A stretch of DNA of 51,264 nucleotides from Verrucomicrobiota bacterium (GCA_026397725.1 JAPLUI010000086.1:1-51264), one strand, 5' to 3'. Counted from the stretch's first letter, positions 27,801-36,256 are shown. Notes: generated by a model not told the origin, from the letters alone. Made by a program: numbers and translations.

Positions 27801-27892
27801 ATATTGGCGGGCACTGTGCGATCTCCAGCCAGCCCGGCACCGGGACGAAGGTGAAAATGGAAATTACCCTGCAAGCAACGCAGCAACCATAA
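24806..27892 (+). CDS. Two-component propeller sensor histidine kinase
   Basis: 1028 residues. A signal peptide (LLLTLFASAGVRAEE) leads into about ten propeller repeats over residues 50-640, each ending in a W-x-G/A motif (WLWVGTGKTGLFLY, NLWAGTDGGGLVRV, SLWIGYRGRGVGRL). These fold into the periplasmic beta-propellers typical of glycan-sensing kinases. A Y_Y_Y domain (about 704-778, FKYRLEGLDSDWVEAGSRRV) and a membrane segment (about 780-802) follow. The kinase is HisKA_3 with His835 in KDIHDDLGASLTHIKLL and an HATPase with FREALSNIGKHA, DNGKGFDP and GRNGLTNLSQRL. There is no fused receiver, unlike Bacteroides hybrid sensors, so phosphate should pass to the regulator at 28066. It probably senses oligosaccharides released from the target polysaccharide. 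Confidence 0.93.
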   Translation: MTMTALTGVPLLLTLFASAGVRAEEPAAASAGPSGPSPSPAPSTNSAWISRAWQSDDGLPGNRVVGVAQTPDGFVRVATESGLARFDGVQFREAASAGVIAPSGSRILGFLADSRGRLWLGKLTSTAGGAVVCVEAGRTRLFTHDDGLIDSPVLGLMEDGEGAVWATSPDGVCRIQQGRIRSFAGKAGLTGSGPPHLAMDGRGRLWFAEQRRVGVYREGAFRTLLTLGESHTALSGAKSGGIWICVGTRVLKYTGDGEPQDLGVLAPNRPEVKPNIVCEDRRGWLWVGTGKTGLFLYNGSGFQLVDRPSHEILSLAEDRESNLWAGTDGGGLVRVKPRAFNLEVLSSDSPDGMRSVCQDAGGTLWAVTLSGRLAQKKGSLWRVLSAQDGWSGPPATCVTPAPEGGVWVGTESEGLHGWREGVERSITTSNGLAGSAVSVLLTTPSGDVWVGTVGMQAVQRLRAGQIQTFMLPQILGPFGSLAVDAAGQVWAATEGGVLARVDGTTLADETTNTLGVVHPISSLCATPDGSLWIGYRGRGVGRLKQGRFTRFDHEQGLLDDFINGVLADGRGRLWFAANRGLFCVAVQEFESLAEGRKRRVHPVVYGRDEGLPISHPVRHDWSGEWRSVDGRLWMSMASGVAAVAPDKLTENREPPAVVIERLTVDGRTVAAYEAGEQAEGPNSATPIELRQSGERLRLPPGVRQMELEYTGLSFVSPHNVAFKYRLEGLDSDWVEAGSRRVAYYSHLVPGDYRFKVMACNNDGVWNDAGASLAITVLPYFWQTGWFIGLAALTALGAAGGTARQMERRRLRRKLETLERQQVIERERVRIAKDIHDDLGASLTHIKLLGELVEGEDTVAGVFTHTRKMAETTRGMAEALDEIVWAVRPQNDTLESLVDYMGRAADEFFENTRVLCRQNLSRPVPACEVSAEVRHNLFLAFREALSNIGKHAQATEVSIDLAIDLPRLRIVIVDNGKGFDPALVRPGRNGLTNLSQRLADIGGHCAISSQPGTGTKVKMEITLQATQQP

Positions 27893-27935
27893 GAGCATGC
27901 TCATCCGTCTTTCGCCATCCAAGCCTGCCGCACAG

Positions 27936-27982
27936 CCCCCCCCAAACATGCGATGGCACTTGCCCAGGCAGCGTTGTAGGAT
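27936..27982 (+). promoter_or_regulatory. Candidate operator/promoter: C8 run, AAACATGCGATGGC, 22 nt, TAGGAT
   Basis: C8 (27936-27943) is followed by AAACATGCGAT, with GCGAT at 27950-27954. Exactly 22 nt later TAGGAT starts at 27977; it matches four of six bases of a -10 box. The response regulator gene starts 89 bp further on, so it may control its own transcription. The element at 28837 is identical over 19 bases. The remainder of the 173-bp intergenic region contains a GAGCATGCTC palindrome just after the kinase stop. Confidence 0.55.
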
Positions 27983-28065
27983 GGACCGCATTATGCGAGT
28001 ATGAGCCGTAAGCAACCATGCCCCGATCTGTGAGAGTACGAGACCACCAAGAAATCTGATCCCGC

Positions 28066-28710
28066 ATGTCCGCCAGCCAACTGAAATCAACCACGGTCGC
28101 CATTGTCGAAGATGACGAGCGCATTCGGGAGAGCCTATCCCTGCTTATCGGCCGGGTGGAGGGATTCGCCATTTCGGGAGTTTATCCGGATGCCGAGTCG
28201 GCCGTGGCGGGAATCCCCCAGTGCCGTCCCGATGTGGTGCTCATGGACATCAACCTGCCGGGCATGTCCGGCATTGAATGCGTGCGCATCCTTAAGAAGC
28301 GGCTTCCGAATGTCTGTGTTGTCATGTTGACGGTATATGACGAAGCCAACCATCTGCTGGATTCGCTCAAGGCCGGCGCGTGCGGCTACCTGCTTAAGCG
28401 CGCGCCTTCTTCGAAGATTCTGGAGGCGATCACCGAGGCGCGACTGGGCGGCATGCCCATGACGCGCCAGATGGCCGGCAAGGTAGCGAATTACTTCCAC
28501 GGGCTCGGCACGGCCATGAGCGATGTGCAGCATCTGACGCCGCGCGAAAAGGCGACGCTGGCCCAACTGGCCGAAGGGCATCGGTACAAGGAAATCGCCG
28601 AGCACCTGGGCATAAGCCTCGATACCGTACGCGAGTATGTGCGCAGCATTTATGGCAAACTGCACGTCAGCTCGCGTACCGAAGCGGTGGTGAAATACCT
28701 CGGGCGTTGA
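28066..28710 (+). CDS. LuxR/NarL-family response regulator
   Basis: 214 residues. The receiver domain has Glu15/Asp16/Asp17, phospho-acceptor Asp61 in VVLMDINLPG, a conserved Thr in VVMLTVYDE and Lys in GYLLKRAP. The C-terminal LuxR helix-turn-helix has LTPREKATLAQL, YKEIAEHLGI and TVREYVRSIYGKL. Its partner should be the propeller kinase 173 bp upstream on the same strand. It shares long stretches with the regulator at 4943 (DINLPG-GIEC, GACGYLLKR, KEIA-LG, DTVR), so the two could recognise the same site. A CATGCGAT element lies in its own upstream region and another directly downstream of it, before the exported protein at 28916. Confidence 0.94.
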   Translation: MSASQLKSTTVAIVEDDERIRESLSLLIGRVEGFAISGVYPDAESAVAGIPQCRPDVVLMDINLPGMSGIECVRILKKRLPNVCVVMLTVYDEANHLLDSLKAGACGYLLKRAPSSKILEAITEARLGGMPMTRQMAGKVANYFHGLGTAMSDVQHLTPREKATLAQLAEGHRYKEIAEHLGISLDTVREYVRSIYGKLHVSSRTEAVVKYLGR

Positions 28711-28836
28711 GGCGGTGTCTGGCGGTGGCCATCCTGCTCCGGCCTCCTTTGCCGATCTGTGAACCATCTTATTTCTTCGGAGCCCCAGCCAACCAAGCTT
28801 GGGATGGACTCCCGGTGAGCGGTTGCCCGGTCAACT

Positions 28837-28883
28837 CCCCCCCCAAACATGCGATAGCCGGAACCTTCCAGAAGTGTCACATT
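28837..28883 (+). promoter_or_regulatory. Candidate operator/promoter: C8 run, AAACATGCGATAGC, 22 nt, CACATT
   Basis: C8 (28837-28844) then AAACATGCGAT (GCGAT 28851-28855). A weak -10-like CACATT begins 22 nt later at 28878. The gene at 28916 starts 33 bp after that box. Identical to the element at 27936 from the first C through GCGAT. Confidence 0.55.
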
Positions 28884-28915
28884 GAGCGCGTGACCAGACA
28901 CAAACCAATAGCACC

Positions 28916-31234
28916 ATGAAAAACTCCACCATGAAAACACCGAATCCCACCCCAATCGGCAACCACCTGCGGGTTGCTCTAAAACACTCCGCCCTCGCGC
29001 TCGCGGTGGCGCTCATCGCATCGTCCGGCACGGCGCGGGCAACCGAACTCTATAACTTTGGGTCCCAAGCCAACCTATCCGGCTATTATCCCGGCCCGGC
29101 AAACGCATACTACAGAGCCGGAGCTGAAGGATTCACGCCCAAAGTCAGCGGAAGCTGGAGCGGGCGCTTTGACCCCTACGGTGGCACTTTGTATTTCGGC
29201 AGCGACACCCGGTTCACGCTCACGGCCGATCCGGGCTACTCTGTGACGCTTCAGAACTTCAACTTCAACCAATGGAACCCCGGTACAGGTCGTTCAAATT
29301 TCACGGTGCTTGACCATACCGGCGCTACATTGGCCACCGTCTCGAATGTGGTAAACGGCACGATGGCGAGCTTTGCTTGGCCCACCCTGACCGACACCCA
29401 ATTGACGATTGTCTTCGGCACTAATGATCCGAGTAATAGCGGGATTAACAATATCAAGTTCTCGCAGCAATCCACCATTCTGCGGGTGAACCTCGACACT
29501 CCTGCCGACACCCAGGGGTTCCTGTCCGGCACATCCATCACGGCCACCGCCACCGTGGAGGAACCTGGTGTTTTCAACGACACCGTCACGTTCCACACGA
29601 CGCCTATCCTTCCGGCTGGCACGCCGGTCGATACGGTTTCGGCCAACACGAGTTCGCCGTTTTCGGCTGATTTGGGGGCATTGGACGCCGGGACCTACGA
29701 GATTTATGCCACGGTCGCCAACAACGATAGTCCTCCCGGCACGGCCACCTCCGCGACCCGCACCTTCACGGTGGCACCCGGCATCCTGACCACCACTGTG
29801 TTAGCTGCGGCAGGTCCTCCCACGACCCATGGGGAAAATGTGACCTTCACTGCTACGGTCGCGCCGCCACCCACGGGCGGCACGGTTCAGTTCTCCGACG
29901 GTGGCATTCCCATGGGCAGCCCGGCGACGGTCGATACCACCACGGGTGAGGCAACCTACAGCACCACCACGCTGGGCGCGGGAACCCATGTCATCACGGC
30001 GCAATACAACGGTTACCAGACCTACGAACCCAGCACCACCGCATCCTCGATTTCGCAAGAGGTCAACCCGACCCCGGCCTGTAACATGCTGAGCTTCAAT
30101 GCCAACCTCGCCGGAAGCAACGCCTCCATCACCACCCTGCCTGCCGCCACTGGCAGCACCGTGACCGTGATTGTTCCGACTGGCACGACGGGAGCCCAAG
30201 TGGCGGACCTCGCGCCCGGCTTCACGTTGTCCCCGTTTGCCACCTGCACGACGCAGCCCAACCCCGGCATTCCCACGCCGCCCTTGAGCACCACCACGCC
30301 GGTGACCTACACCGTCACCGCCGAAAGCGGCGCCACCAAAGAATACGCCGTCTCGGTCATTGTGGACGGGCCGCCACCCGCCTTCATGGCGCTGACGGGA
30401 GACGCCCCCACGGAAGCCCTCTACTGGTATAGAGCGGATGAATTGGACGGTTACAGATTCACGGTTGGTGCTTCGGATATCACGGTGAGTTGGTTGGGAT
30501 GGTACGACGCGGCGAACGGCGGCGGGGGCTCCATCGGTGACGGCTTCAACGCCAAAATCCAAATCGGACTATGGCAGACCAGCAACGGGGTTCTGCTGGC
30601 GCAGGCAACCCTCGATGCCGGCGTCGTCGGGACTGCAATGTCTGGTTCTTTCCGCGGCTCCGGCATCGCCCCGATTACCTTGACTGCGGGCACGACCTAC
30701 ACCATCGCCGGCTACGGGACGGGTTATGATCGAATGCACGAAATCGCCTCGACCACCGGATTTACCGAGAACGGGATCACCATGGTCAAGGGTATTTACG
30801 GCTACGCATGGCCCTTGATGCCGACCGGTGAATGGGCCTTCCTGATTGGCCCCAACTTCGGCGGCCCCGCTGCCTCTGGCGGCGGTTTCACCGGCTGGGC
30901 CGCCGCCCAAGTGCCACCTGTGACCGGCGGAGTCAATGGCGATTCGAACAATGACGGGCTGCAAAACGGCATCGCCTACTTCATGAATAATACCGGTCTC
31001 ATCACCAATCCGGGCATCACCGACAACACCGTGAGCTGGCCCAATGGCGGCAACATCCCCGCTGCTGGTTATGGCACCCAGTTTGTCGTCCAAACCTCGC
31101 CTGATCTCGTGACTTGGACGGATGTTCTCAGTGACGATGTGAATCTCAGCAACACCGGCGGCTCGGTCTCCTACACCCTGACCCCTGGCGAGGGCAAGAA
31201 GTTCGTCCGCCTGCTCGTCACGCCGACTCCCTGA
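28916..31234 (+). CDS. Exported Ig/DUF5018-like/DUF4082-like modular protein
   Basis: 772 residues. The ATG follows AGCACC; an in-frame ATG 15 bp later is an alternative. A long signal peptide (ALALAVALIASSGTARA) precedes an N-terminal beta domain (about 43-170) that I do not recognise. Ig-like domains follow (about 180-383, including APPPTGGTVQFSDGGIPMG), then a DUF5018-like repeat (about 385-484, NMLSFNANLAGSNASI) and a DUF4082-like domain (about 490-650, YRFTVGASDITVSWLGWYD, GIYGYAW). The C-terminus has GDSNNDGLQNGIAYFM and VQTSPDLVTWTDV, the tail style of exported Verrucomicrobiota proteins. No catalytic residues are evident. It lies directly behind a CATGCGAT element and before a strong terminator, so it is probably a single-gene unit, likely highly expressed and surface-located. 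Confidence 0.82.
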   Translation: MKNSTMKTPNPTPIGNHLRVALKHSALALAVALIASSGTARATELYNFGSQANLSGYYPGPANAYYRAGAEGFTPKVSGSWSGRFDPYGGTLYFGSDTRFTLTADPGYSVTLQNFNFNQWNPGTGRSNFTVLDHTGATLATVSNVVNGTMASFAWPTLTDTQLTIVFGTNDPSNSGINNIKFSQQSTILRVNLDTPADTQGFLSGTSITATATVEEPGVFNDTVTFHTTPILPAGTPVDTVSANTSSPFSADLGALDAGTYEIYATVANNDSPPGTATSATRTFTVAPGILTTTVLAAAGPPTTHGENVTFTATVAPPPTGGTVQFSDGGIPMGSPATVDTTTGEATYSTTTLGAGTHVITAQYNGYQTYEPSTTASSISQEVNPTPACNMLSFNANLAGSNASITTLPAATGSTVTVIVPTGTTGAQVADLAPGFTLSPFATCTTQPNPGIPTPPLSTTTPVTYTVTAESGATKEYAVSVIVDGPPPAFMALTGDAPTEALYWYRADELDGYRFTVGASDITVSWLGWYDAANGGGGSIGDGFNAKIQIGLWQTSNGVLLAQATLDAGVVGTAMSGSFRGSGIAPITLTAGTTYTIAGYGTGYDRMHEIASTTGFTENGITMVKGIYGYAWPLMPTGEWAFLIGPNFGGPAASGGGFTGWAAAQVPPVTGGVNGDSNNDGLQNGIAYFMNNTGLITNPGITDNTVSWPNGGNIPAAGYGTQFVVQTSPDLVTWTDVLSDDVNLSNTGGSVSYTLTPGEGKKFVRLLVTPTP

Positions 31235-31275
31235 TCCCACTCAAACCAAGATCAGCGGAAAACATCATTTCGTTC

Positions 31276-31314
31276 ATAAAGCCGGACCCATTCCGGGGCC
31301 GGCTTTATTTGTTT
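31276..31314 (+). terminator. Intrinsic terminator after the 28916 gene
   Basis: ATAAAGCCGGACCC (31276-31289) pairs with GGGGCCGGCTTTAT (31295-31308), giving a 14-bp stem with one mismatch and a five-base loop, followed by T-rich TTGTTT. The A-tract at the stem base pairs with the T-tract, so it may act in both directions. It lies only 17 bp before the next start codon at 31332, so that gene depends on read-through or on a promoter overlapping the hairpin. Confidence 0.8.
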
Positions 31315-31331
31315 CCATCCCAATCAATCCC

Positions 31332-34300
31332 ATGAAACGATCATCCACAATATTACTCGGCCTTTTCCTGATCAATTCCCAGCTCCATGTTGGAGCCCAA
31401 ACTGAGAAAGACTATTACACCGAAGAACTCAAATACCAGACCCGCCCGAATCCGACTCGCGAGAGGTTTTTCGGCGTCATCGGCACCACTGGGATTAAGG
31501 CGCGGGTCTATCCGGGCGTGGTAATCAAAGTGGAGGAAATGATGCCCGGCTCTCCGTGCGAGGGTAAATTCGCCAAGGGCGAAATTCTAACAGGCATCAA
31601 TGGAACGACTTTGAAAGGGCTCGACCCGTTCGTCGCGATGGGCAACGCCCTCACCAAGGCCGAAGCCACGGACGGGCGGATGGTTTTCGATGTGACCTCC
31701 ACCGACGACAAGACCCAGCGCAAGGAAACCATCACGATTCCCGTGCTTGGCGCTTACAGCAAGACATGGCCGCTAGATTGCGCGAAATCAAAACGCATCA
31801 TCGAGGAGGCCGCCGCCTTTTATTCCGATCCGAAGAAATTCAGTCAGGGCGGCATTCCGGGCGCTCTCACCTGCCTCTTCCTTCTTTCCACTGGAGATGA
31901 CAAATACTTACCGCCAGTAAAAGCCTACTTTGATGCTTTTCCTAAAGATGTAAAAGCCATCGGCGATCACACCTGGCACAACGGCTACAACGGCATCGCC
32001 TGCGGTGAATACTATTTGCGCACCGGCGATAAGTCAGTGTTGCCCATTATACAGTTTTACTGCGACGACGCGAAGGCCCGCCAGAAATTCGGCTGCGGGT
32101 GGACGCATTGGGGCAATGACGTCAGTCCCTATTATGTGGCGGGTGGATTGGTCCACGCGGCAGGGGTGCAGGTGCTTACCACGCTGCTGCTCGGCAAGGA
32201 ATGCGGTGTGAATGTCGATGAGCAGACCTTGCTCGGAGCGCTCCGCCACTTCTACCGCTTCGTCGGCCACGGCACAGTCCCCTATGGTGATCACCGTGGT
32301 GAGGGCGGCCTCGGTTCCAACGGCAAGGACGGCATGCTGGCCGCCGCTATGCAGATCGCCGCAGGTGCCAGCGGAGATACCACCATCTATCAAAAAGCCA
32401 GCCAATATCTGGCCTTATCGACGATCGAAAGCTACCAGTCGATGATATGCGGTCATGGCGACGAGGGGCGCGGCGACGGCATCTGGCGCGGTATCACCAC
32501 CTCTTATCTGATGGATACAAAGCCAGCCCTTTTTCGTCAGTCAATGGACCGTCTCACCTGGTGGCACGATCTGAGCCGCGAACCGGGCGGCAGCATCGGT
32601 ATCGCGACGCTCGACTTCTCCGGTGGCGCAGTCGGCTCATCCGGTCCCGGCATGGGGCTGTCCTTCACCGCGCCCTTGCGCACGCTGCGCATCACCGGCG
32701 CACCGAGAACAAAGTTTTCCCAGAAATTTACCCTGCCTGAAAACCTTTGGGGCACCAAGGCCGACCTGGCATTCCTCTCCCTCGAACACAACCCCAAATA
32801 CTTGACATACGGCCCAGAGGATCCCGCTCATGTTCCCTATTATGCTTTGGGCGGCCAGTATCACCAACCGGAGAAGGATCTCAAAACCCTGCCTCGTGAA
32901 GTGTTTCTCAAGAACATCTATCAACGGAACGACATGTTCCGCACTCAGGCGGGCAAGGCTCTCCGGGCAGTTGATGCCTTCGATGAGCTCGAAAAACTCC
33001 TGCAAGACACCGACCCGCGCGCGCGCCGCGCCGCACTGGACGGTATGATCGATTACAACTACTGGTTTGGCATCGGAGATAACCCCATCCCCGCCGAAAA
33101 GTTCACTCCCGCGATGGTGAAAAGCATCACGAAAATGCTCTCCGATCCCAAGGAGGCGTGGTGGGTGGTCGACGGTGCGCTGCTGGCGCTCAAGTTCGCT
33201 CCGGCCAAGGACATCCAGCAGAACTACAAGCTCATCGAGCCATGGACCAAGCACTCGGACTGGTGGCTGCGCGAGGCAGCCTTCATGGCGCTCTCAGGAC
33301 TTCAAAAAGATGATGCCCTATACTTCAAAATCCTTCCCACACTGCTGAAAATCGCGACCAGCGAATACCACACCATGCCCCGCGAGCGGATGATGAATCA
33401 CCTCAACGCCGTCCTGCGTGATAAGAAACCGGAAAGCGAGGTGGGCAAACTCATCGTTGCAGGTCTGCAAAGAGCCGTGACCACGAGCGAGATGAAGAGC
33501 GGTGTACGTTCCCGCGAGGGTGCCTTCAATGTATTGGAATCCGTGAGGATTTGCCTAGAATCGAGTCCAGAAAATGCCGCAGCGCTCGCAATGCTTCTAC
33601 AACCGCGTTTCGGCGGCCTTGATACGAGCGATATGATCCGCCTCGTGGCAGCTCCAGGCGCATGGCCCGCTGGGCAACCTACAGGGTTTTTCAGCATAAT
33701 GAATAAACTCGAACCAAAGCAACAAGACGAACTCAAGACGATTCTTTTCAATATCTACCGCCCTGAACTCCTCAAACGATACCGAGTCAAGCATAGTCCA
33801 GAACTGTTGAATACCCTCATCGACCTCGTAAAACTCAAGAATCCCACGGCAGGATGGAAGTCCATCGGCAAATTGCCACCGTCCGAGCGTGTCTGGCGAT
33901 TCAAGTCCTTCGATCCCATCGTGGAAAAAGACCAACTTGTCATCCATGAGAAAAGACGCATGCGTGACATTCAATTGACGGATGATTTGAAAGACTGGTT
34001 CAAGCCTGAATATGACGACAGCAAGTGGAATTCTGGACGCGCGCCCGTAGGCACCGCTCTATACAATGGAAATGCTCCCAAGTTTGCTAATCAATCCGAC
34101 TGGGGCAAAGGGGAATTCATCGTCATGCGCACCAGCTTCGAGTTGGATGCCGTTGACTTCGATTTCTACCGATTGAGTATCCTGACCGTGCAAGGCTTCA
34201 AGTTTTACCTGAATGGTCAAGGAATTGCAGATTACGGGTGGTGGTTTGATGGTCAATTCTACTCACCTTGGGAGATTGACGTCACCCGACACTTGAAAAA

Positions 34301-34415
34301 AGGCACCAATGTTTTGGCGATCTATGGAAATGCGGAATATGATCAGAAAACGAAACAACTGTTCGGCCAGATGGACTGCTTTATCGAAGGTCTGAAACTA
34401 ACCGACTTGAAGTAA
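31332..34415 (+). CDS. DUF6288-type exported protein: PDZ, helical core, HEAT repeats, beta-sandwich (intact)
   Basis: 1027 residues and apparently intact; the reference for the broken copy at 21749. A signal peptide (ILLGLFLINSQLHVGAQ) precedes a PDZ domain (about 48-115, YPGVVIKVEEMMPGSP, KGEILTGINGTTL). A helical core follows with conserved aromatic/His motifs (HTWHNGYNGIACGEYYLRTG, GWTHWGNDVSPYYVAGG, VPYGDH). Its pattern recalls an alpha/alpha toroid such as those of polysaccharide lyases and prenyltransferase-like folds; this is inference. HEAT-like repeats occupy about 540-760 (LLQDTDPRARRAALDG, DWWLREAAFMALSGL). From about 851 there is a galactose-binding-like beta-sandwich (WFKPEYDDSKWNSGRAPVGT, FYLNGQGI), shared with the SASA enzyme downstream. 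Its place in a series with esterase, glycosidase and sulfatase genes suggests a glycan-related role. The function is not established. Confidence 0.85.
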   Translation: MKRSSTILLGLFLINSQLHVGAQTEKDYYTEELKYQTRPNPTRERFFGVIGTTGIKARVYPGVVIKVEEMMPGSPCEGKFAKGEILTGINGTTLKGLDPFVAMGNALTKAEATDGRMVFDVTSTDDKTQRKETITIPVLGAYSKTWPLDCAKSKRIIEEAAAFYSDPKKFSQGGIPGALTCLFLLSTGDDKYLPPVKAYFDAFPKDVKAIGDHTWHNGYNGIACGEYYLRTGDKSVLPIIQFYCDDAKARQKFGCGWTHWGNDVSPYYVAGGLVHAAGVQVLTTLLLGKECGVNVDEQTLLGALRHFYRFVGHGTVPYGDHRGEGGLGSNGKDGMLAAAMQIAAGASGDTTIYQKASQYLALSTIESYQSMICGHGDEGRGDGIWRGITTSYLMDTKPALFRQSMDRLTWWHDLSREPGGSIGIATLDFSGGAVGSSGPGMGLSFTAPLRTLRITGAPRTKFSQKFTLPENLWGTKADLAFLSLEHNPKYLTYGPEDPAHVPYYALGGQYHQPEKDLKTLPREVFLKNIYQRNDMFRTQAGKALRAVDAFDELEKLLQDTDPRARRAALDGMIDYNYWFGIGDNPIPAEKFTPAMVKSITKMLSDPKEAWWVVDGALLALKFAPAKDIQQNYKLIEPWTKHSDWWLREAAFMALSGLQKDDALYFKILPTLLKIATSEYHTMPRERMMNHLNAVLRDKKPESEVGKLIVAGLQRAVTTSEMKSGVRSREGAFNVLESVRICLESSPENAAALAMLLQPRFGGLDTSDMIRLVAAPGAWPAGQPTGFFSIMNKLEPKQQDELKTILFNIYRPELLKRYRVKHSPELLNTLIDLVKLKNPTAGWKSIGKLPPSERVWRFKSFDPIVEKDQLVIHEKRRMRDIQLTDDLKDWFKPEYDDSKWNSGRAPVGTALYNGNAPKFANQSDWGKGEFIVMRTSFELDAVDFDFYRLSILTVQGFKFYLNGQGIADYGWWFDGQFYSPWEIDVTRHLKKGTNVLAIYGNAEYDQKTKQLFGQMDCFIEGLKLTDLK

Positions 34416-34453
34416 AATGTGCCGCGGAAAATCCTTCTAACAATTAAAACACC

Positions 34454-36226
34454 ATGAAAACAAAAGTAATACTCACCGCAGCCCTGCTGTGCGTCTCCAC
34501 TCTGAATTCCTTCGCCAAGCCGCTCAAGGTCTTCATCATGGCTGGCCAATCCAACATGGAGGGACATGCGGCGATCAGCACCTTTGACTACATCGGCAAG
34601 GATCCGCTGACGGCACCCATGCTCAAGGAGATGCGCAATCCCGATGGGACTCCACGGGTATGTGACAAGGTCTGGATGTCCTATCTGACCGGCCCGTATG
34701 ATGGCAGTGCAAATGGCGAGGGTCTGGGCAAGTTGACCGCTGGCTTTGGTGCACGTGACGATCAACCCACTAAGTTAGGTGGCAAGATTGGCCCCGAGTT
34801 CACCTTCGGAATCTATATGGAGAAAGAGCTGAAGGAGCCCATTCTGATTATCAAGACCGCTTGGGGCGGCAGATCACTCAACACCGAATTCCGTCCGCCA
34901 AGTGCCGGGCAATACAAGCTGCCAAAGGAGACCCAGGCAGAGTGGGACAGGAATCCCCGGGCTCCGGACCGTAAAAAATGGCAGGAGGATAAGGATGCCG
35001 CCTCGGGTGTGTTTTACCGAATGATGATCGACCATGTCAAAAAGGTGCTGGCAGATCCCAAGCGCGTTTGTCCGGAATATGACGAGAAGGCTGGCTTTGA
35101 AATAGCAGGCTTTGTCTGGCTCCAGGGTTTTAACGACCTGGTCGATGACACTACCTATCCCGGTTCCGACCAACCGGCAAGATACGACGAATACTCGCGC
35201 CTACTCGCCCACTTCATCCGGGATGTGCGCAAAGATCTCTCCGCCCCGAAGATGCCCTTCGTGATCGGCGTGTTAGGTGTTGACGGTTATCAACATGCGG
35301 ATTTCCGGAAGGCCATGGCCGCACCGGCCGATATGCCCGAGTTCAAGGGCAATGTGATCGCTGTGGATACCGCCCCTTTCTGGGATCTTGACATCGTTGC
35401 CGCAAAACCCAAACAGAACGAGTATAACAGTATCGTCGGCACGTCGCACACATTGAAAGTAGATGGCACTATCGACAAGGATTGGAAATGGGAGAATTAC
35501 TGGAAGCCGGTTGGCAAACCTCTGCCAGAGGAACGGCTATGGCGTTTCACTACGATCAATCCCACAGAGCAGAAGGACAAACCGGAAAAATATGACGCCA
35601 GGAGATTTCGTGACATCACCATGCCAGCCAGGATGGAGAAGTGGTTCATGCCCGACTTCGATGACAGCAAATGGACGGAAGGCAAGGCACCCATCGGAAA
35701 GGGCGTCTGGAAAGACAGCGGAATCACCTTGGACAAATTCCCCTCCCAATGGGGTGATGGCGAATTCCTGCTGATGCGCACAACGTTTGAAATCGAAGAC
35801 CTCAACTTCGAATCGTTTCGCATCGCGAACTTGGCGAGACAAGGATTCCATGTTTATTTGAACGGCCAAAATATTCACAGCTACGGTTGGTGGCAGGACA
35901 AGCCGGTTTACGGCTGCATCGTCCTGGAAAATGAACAGATAAAATTGTTGAAGAAGGGGAAGAACGTATTGGCGGTCTATGCCAATGACCAATTTGATCT
36001 AAAATCTCCAGATCGCTATGGCGCGATCGACATGCGGATTGAAGGCATCACCAAAGCCGACAAGGAGAAGCTCGACCTCGCCTTGGAGAAAGTCCTTCCG
36101 CCCAAAGACAAAGAGGCGATGAAAGGAACCTCCAATGGCGATTACCACTATTTTGGCAGCGCGAAGATCTTCGCACAGATGGGCAAGGCGTTTGCAGAGG
36201 CCAATCTCAAGATGATGAAAAAATGA
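34454..36226 (+). CDS. Exported SASA (sialate O-acetylesterase-like) esterase with nested beta-sandwich
   Basis: 590 residues; ATG in the AACACCATGAAAA context, 38 bp after the DUF6288 gene. A signal peptide is followed by an SGNH esterase domain. The nucleophile is Ser33 in AGQSNMEG, then KTAWGGRSL and WLQGFNDL (in place of the usual WHQGE). The catalytic Asp563-x-His565 pair (GDYHYFGS) is only at the extreme C-terminus. Between the WLQG block and that pair, about residues 359-535, sits a complete galactose-binding-like module (MEKWFMPDFDDSKWTEGKAP, GDGEFLLMRTTFE, FHVYLNGQNIHSYGWW). It is the same module as at the C-terminus of the DUF6288 proteins. A lectin inserted inside the catalytic fold would position substrate at the active site. 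Expected reaction: removal of acetyl esters from a polysaccharide. The broken SASA copies at 1150 and 3962 are relatives. Confidence 0.88.
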   Translation: MKTKVILTAALLCVSTLNSFAKPLKVFIMAGQSNMEGHAAISTFDYIGKDPLTAPMLKEMRNPDGTPRVCDKVWMSYLTGPYDGSANGEGLGKLTAGFGARDDQPTKLGGKIGPEFTFGIYMEKELKEPILIIKTAWGGRSLNTEFRPPSAGQYKLPKETQAEWDRNPRAPDRKKWQEDKDAASGVFYRMMIDHVKKVLADPKRVCPEYDEKAGFEIAGFVWLQGFNDLVDDTTYPGSDQPARYDEYSRLLAHFIRDVRKDLSAPKMPFVIGVLGVDGYQHADFRKAMAAPADMPEFKGNVIAVDTAPFWDLDIVAAKPKQNEYNSIVGTSHTLKVDGTIDKDWKWENYWKPVGKPLPEERLWRFTTINPTEQKDKPEKYDARRFRDITMPARMEKWFMPDFDDSKWTEGKAPIGKGVWKDSGITLDKFPSQWGDGEFLLMRTTFEIEDLNFESFRIANLARQGFHVYLNGQNIHSYGWWQDKPVYGCIVLENEQIKLLKKGKNVLAVYANDQFDLKSPDRYGAIDMRIEGITKADKEKLDLALEKVLPPKDKEAMKGTSNGDYHYFGSAKIFAQMGKAFAEANLKMMKK

Positions 36227-36256
36227 CACCTTGCATACTTTCCCAAAAACATCTCA

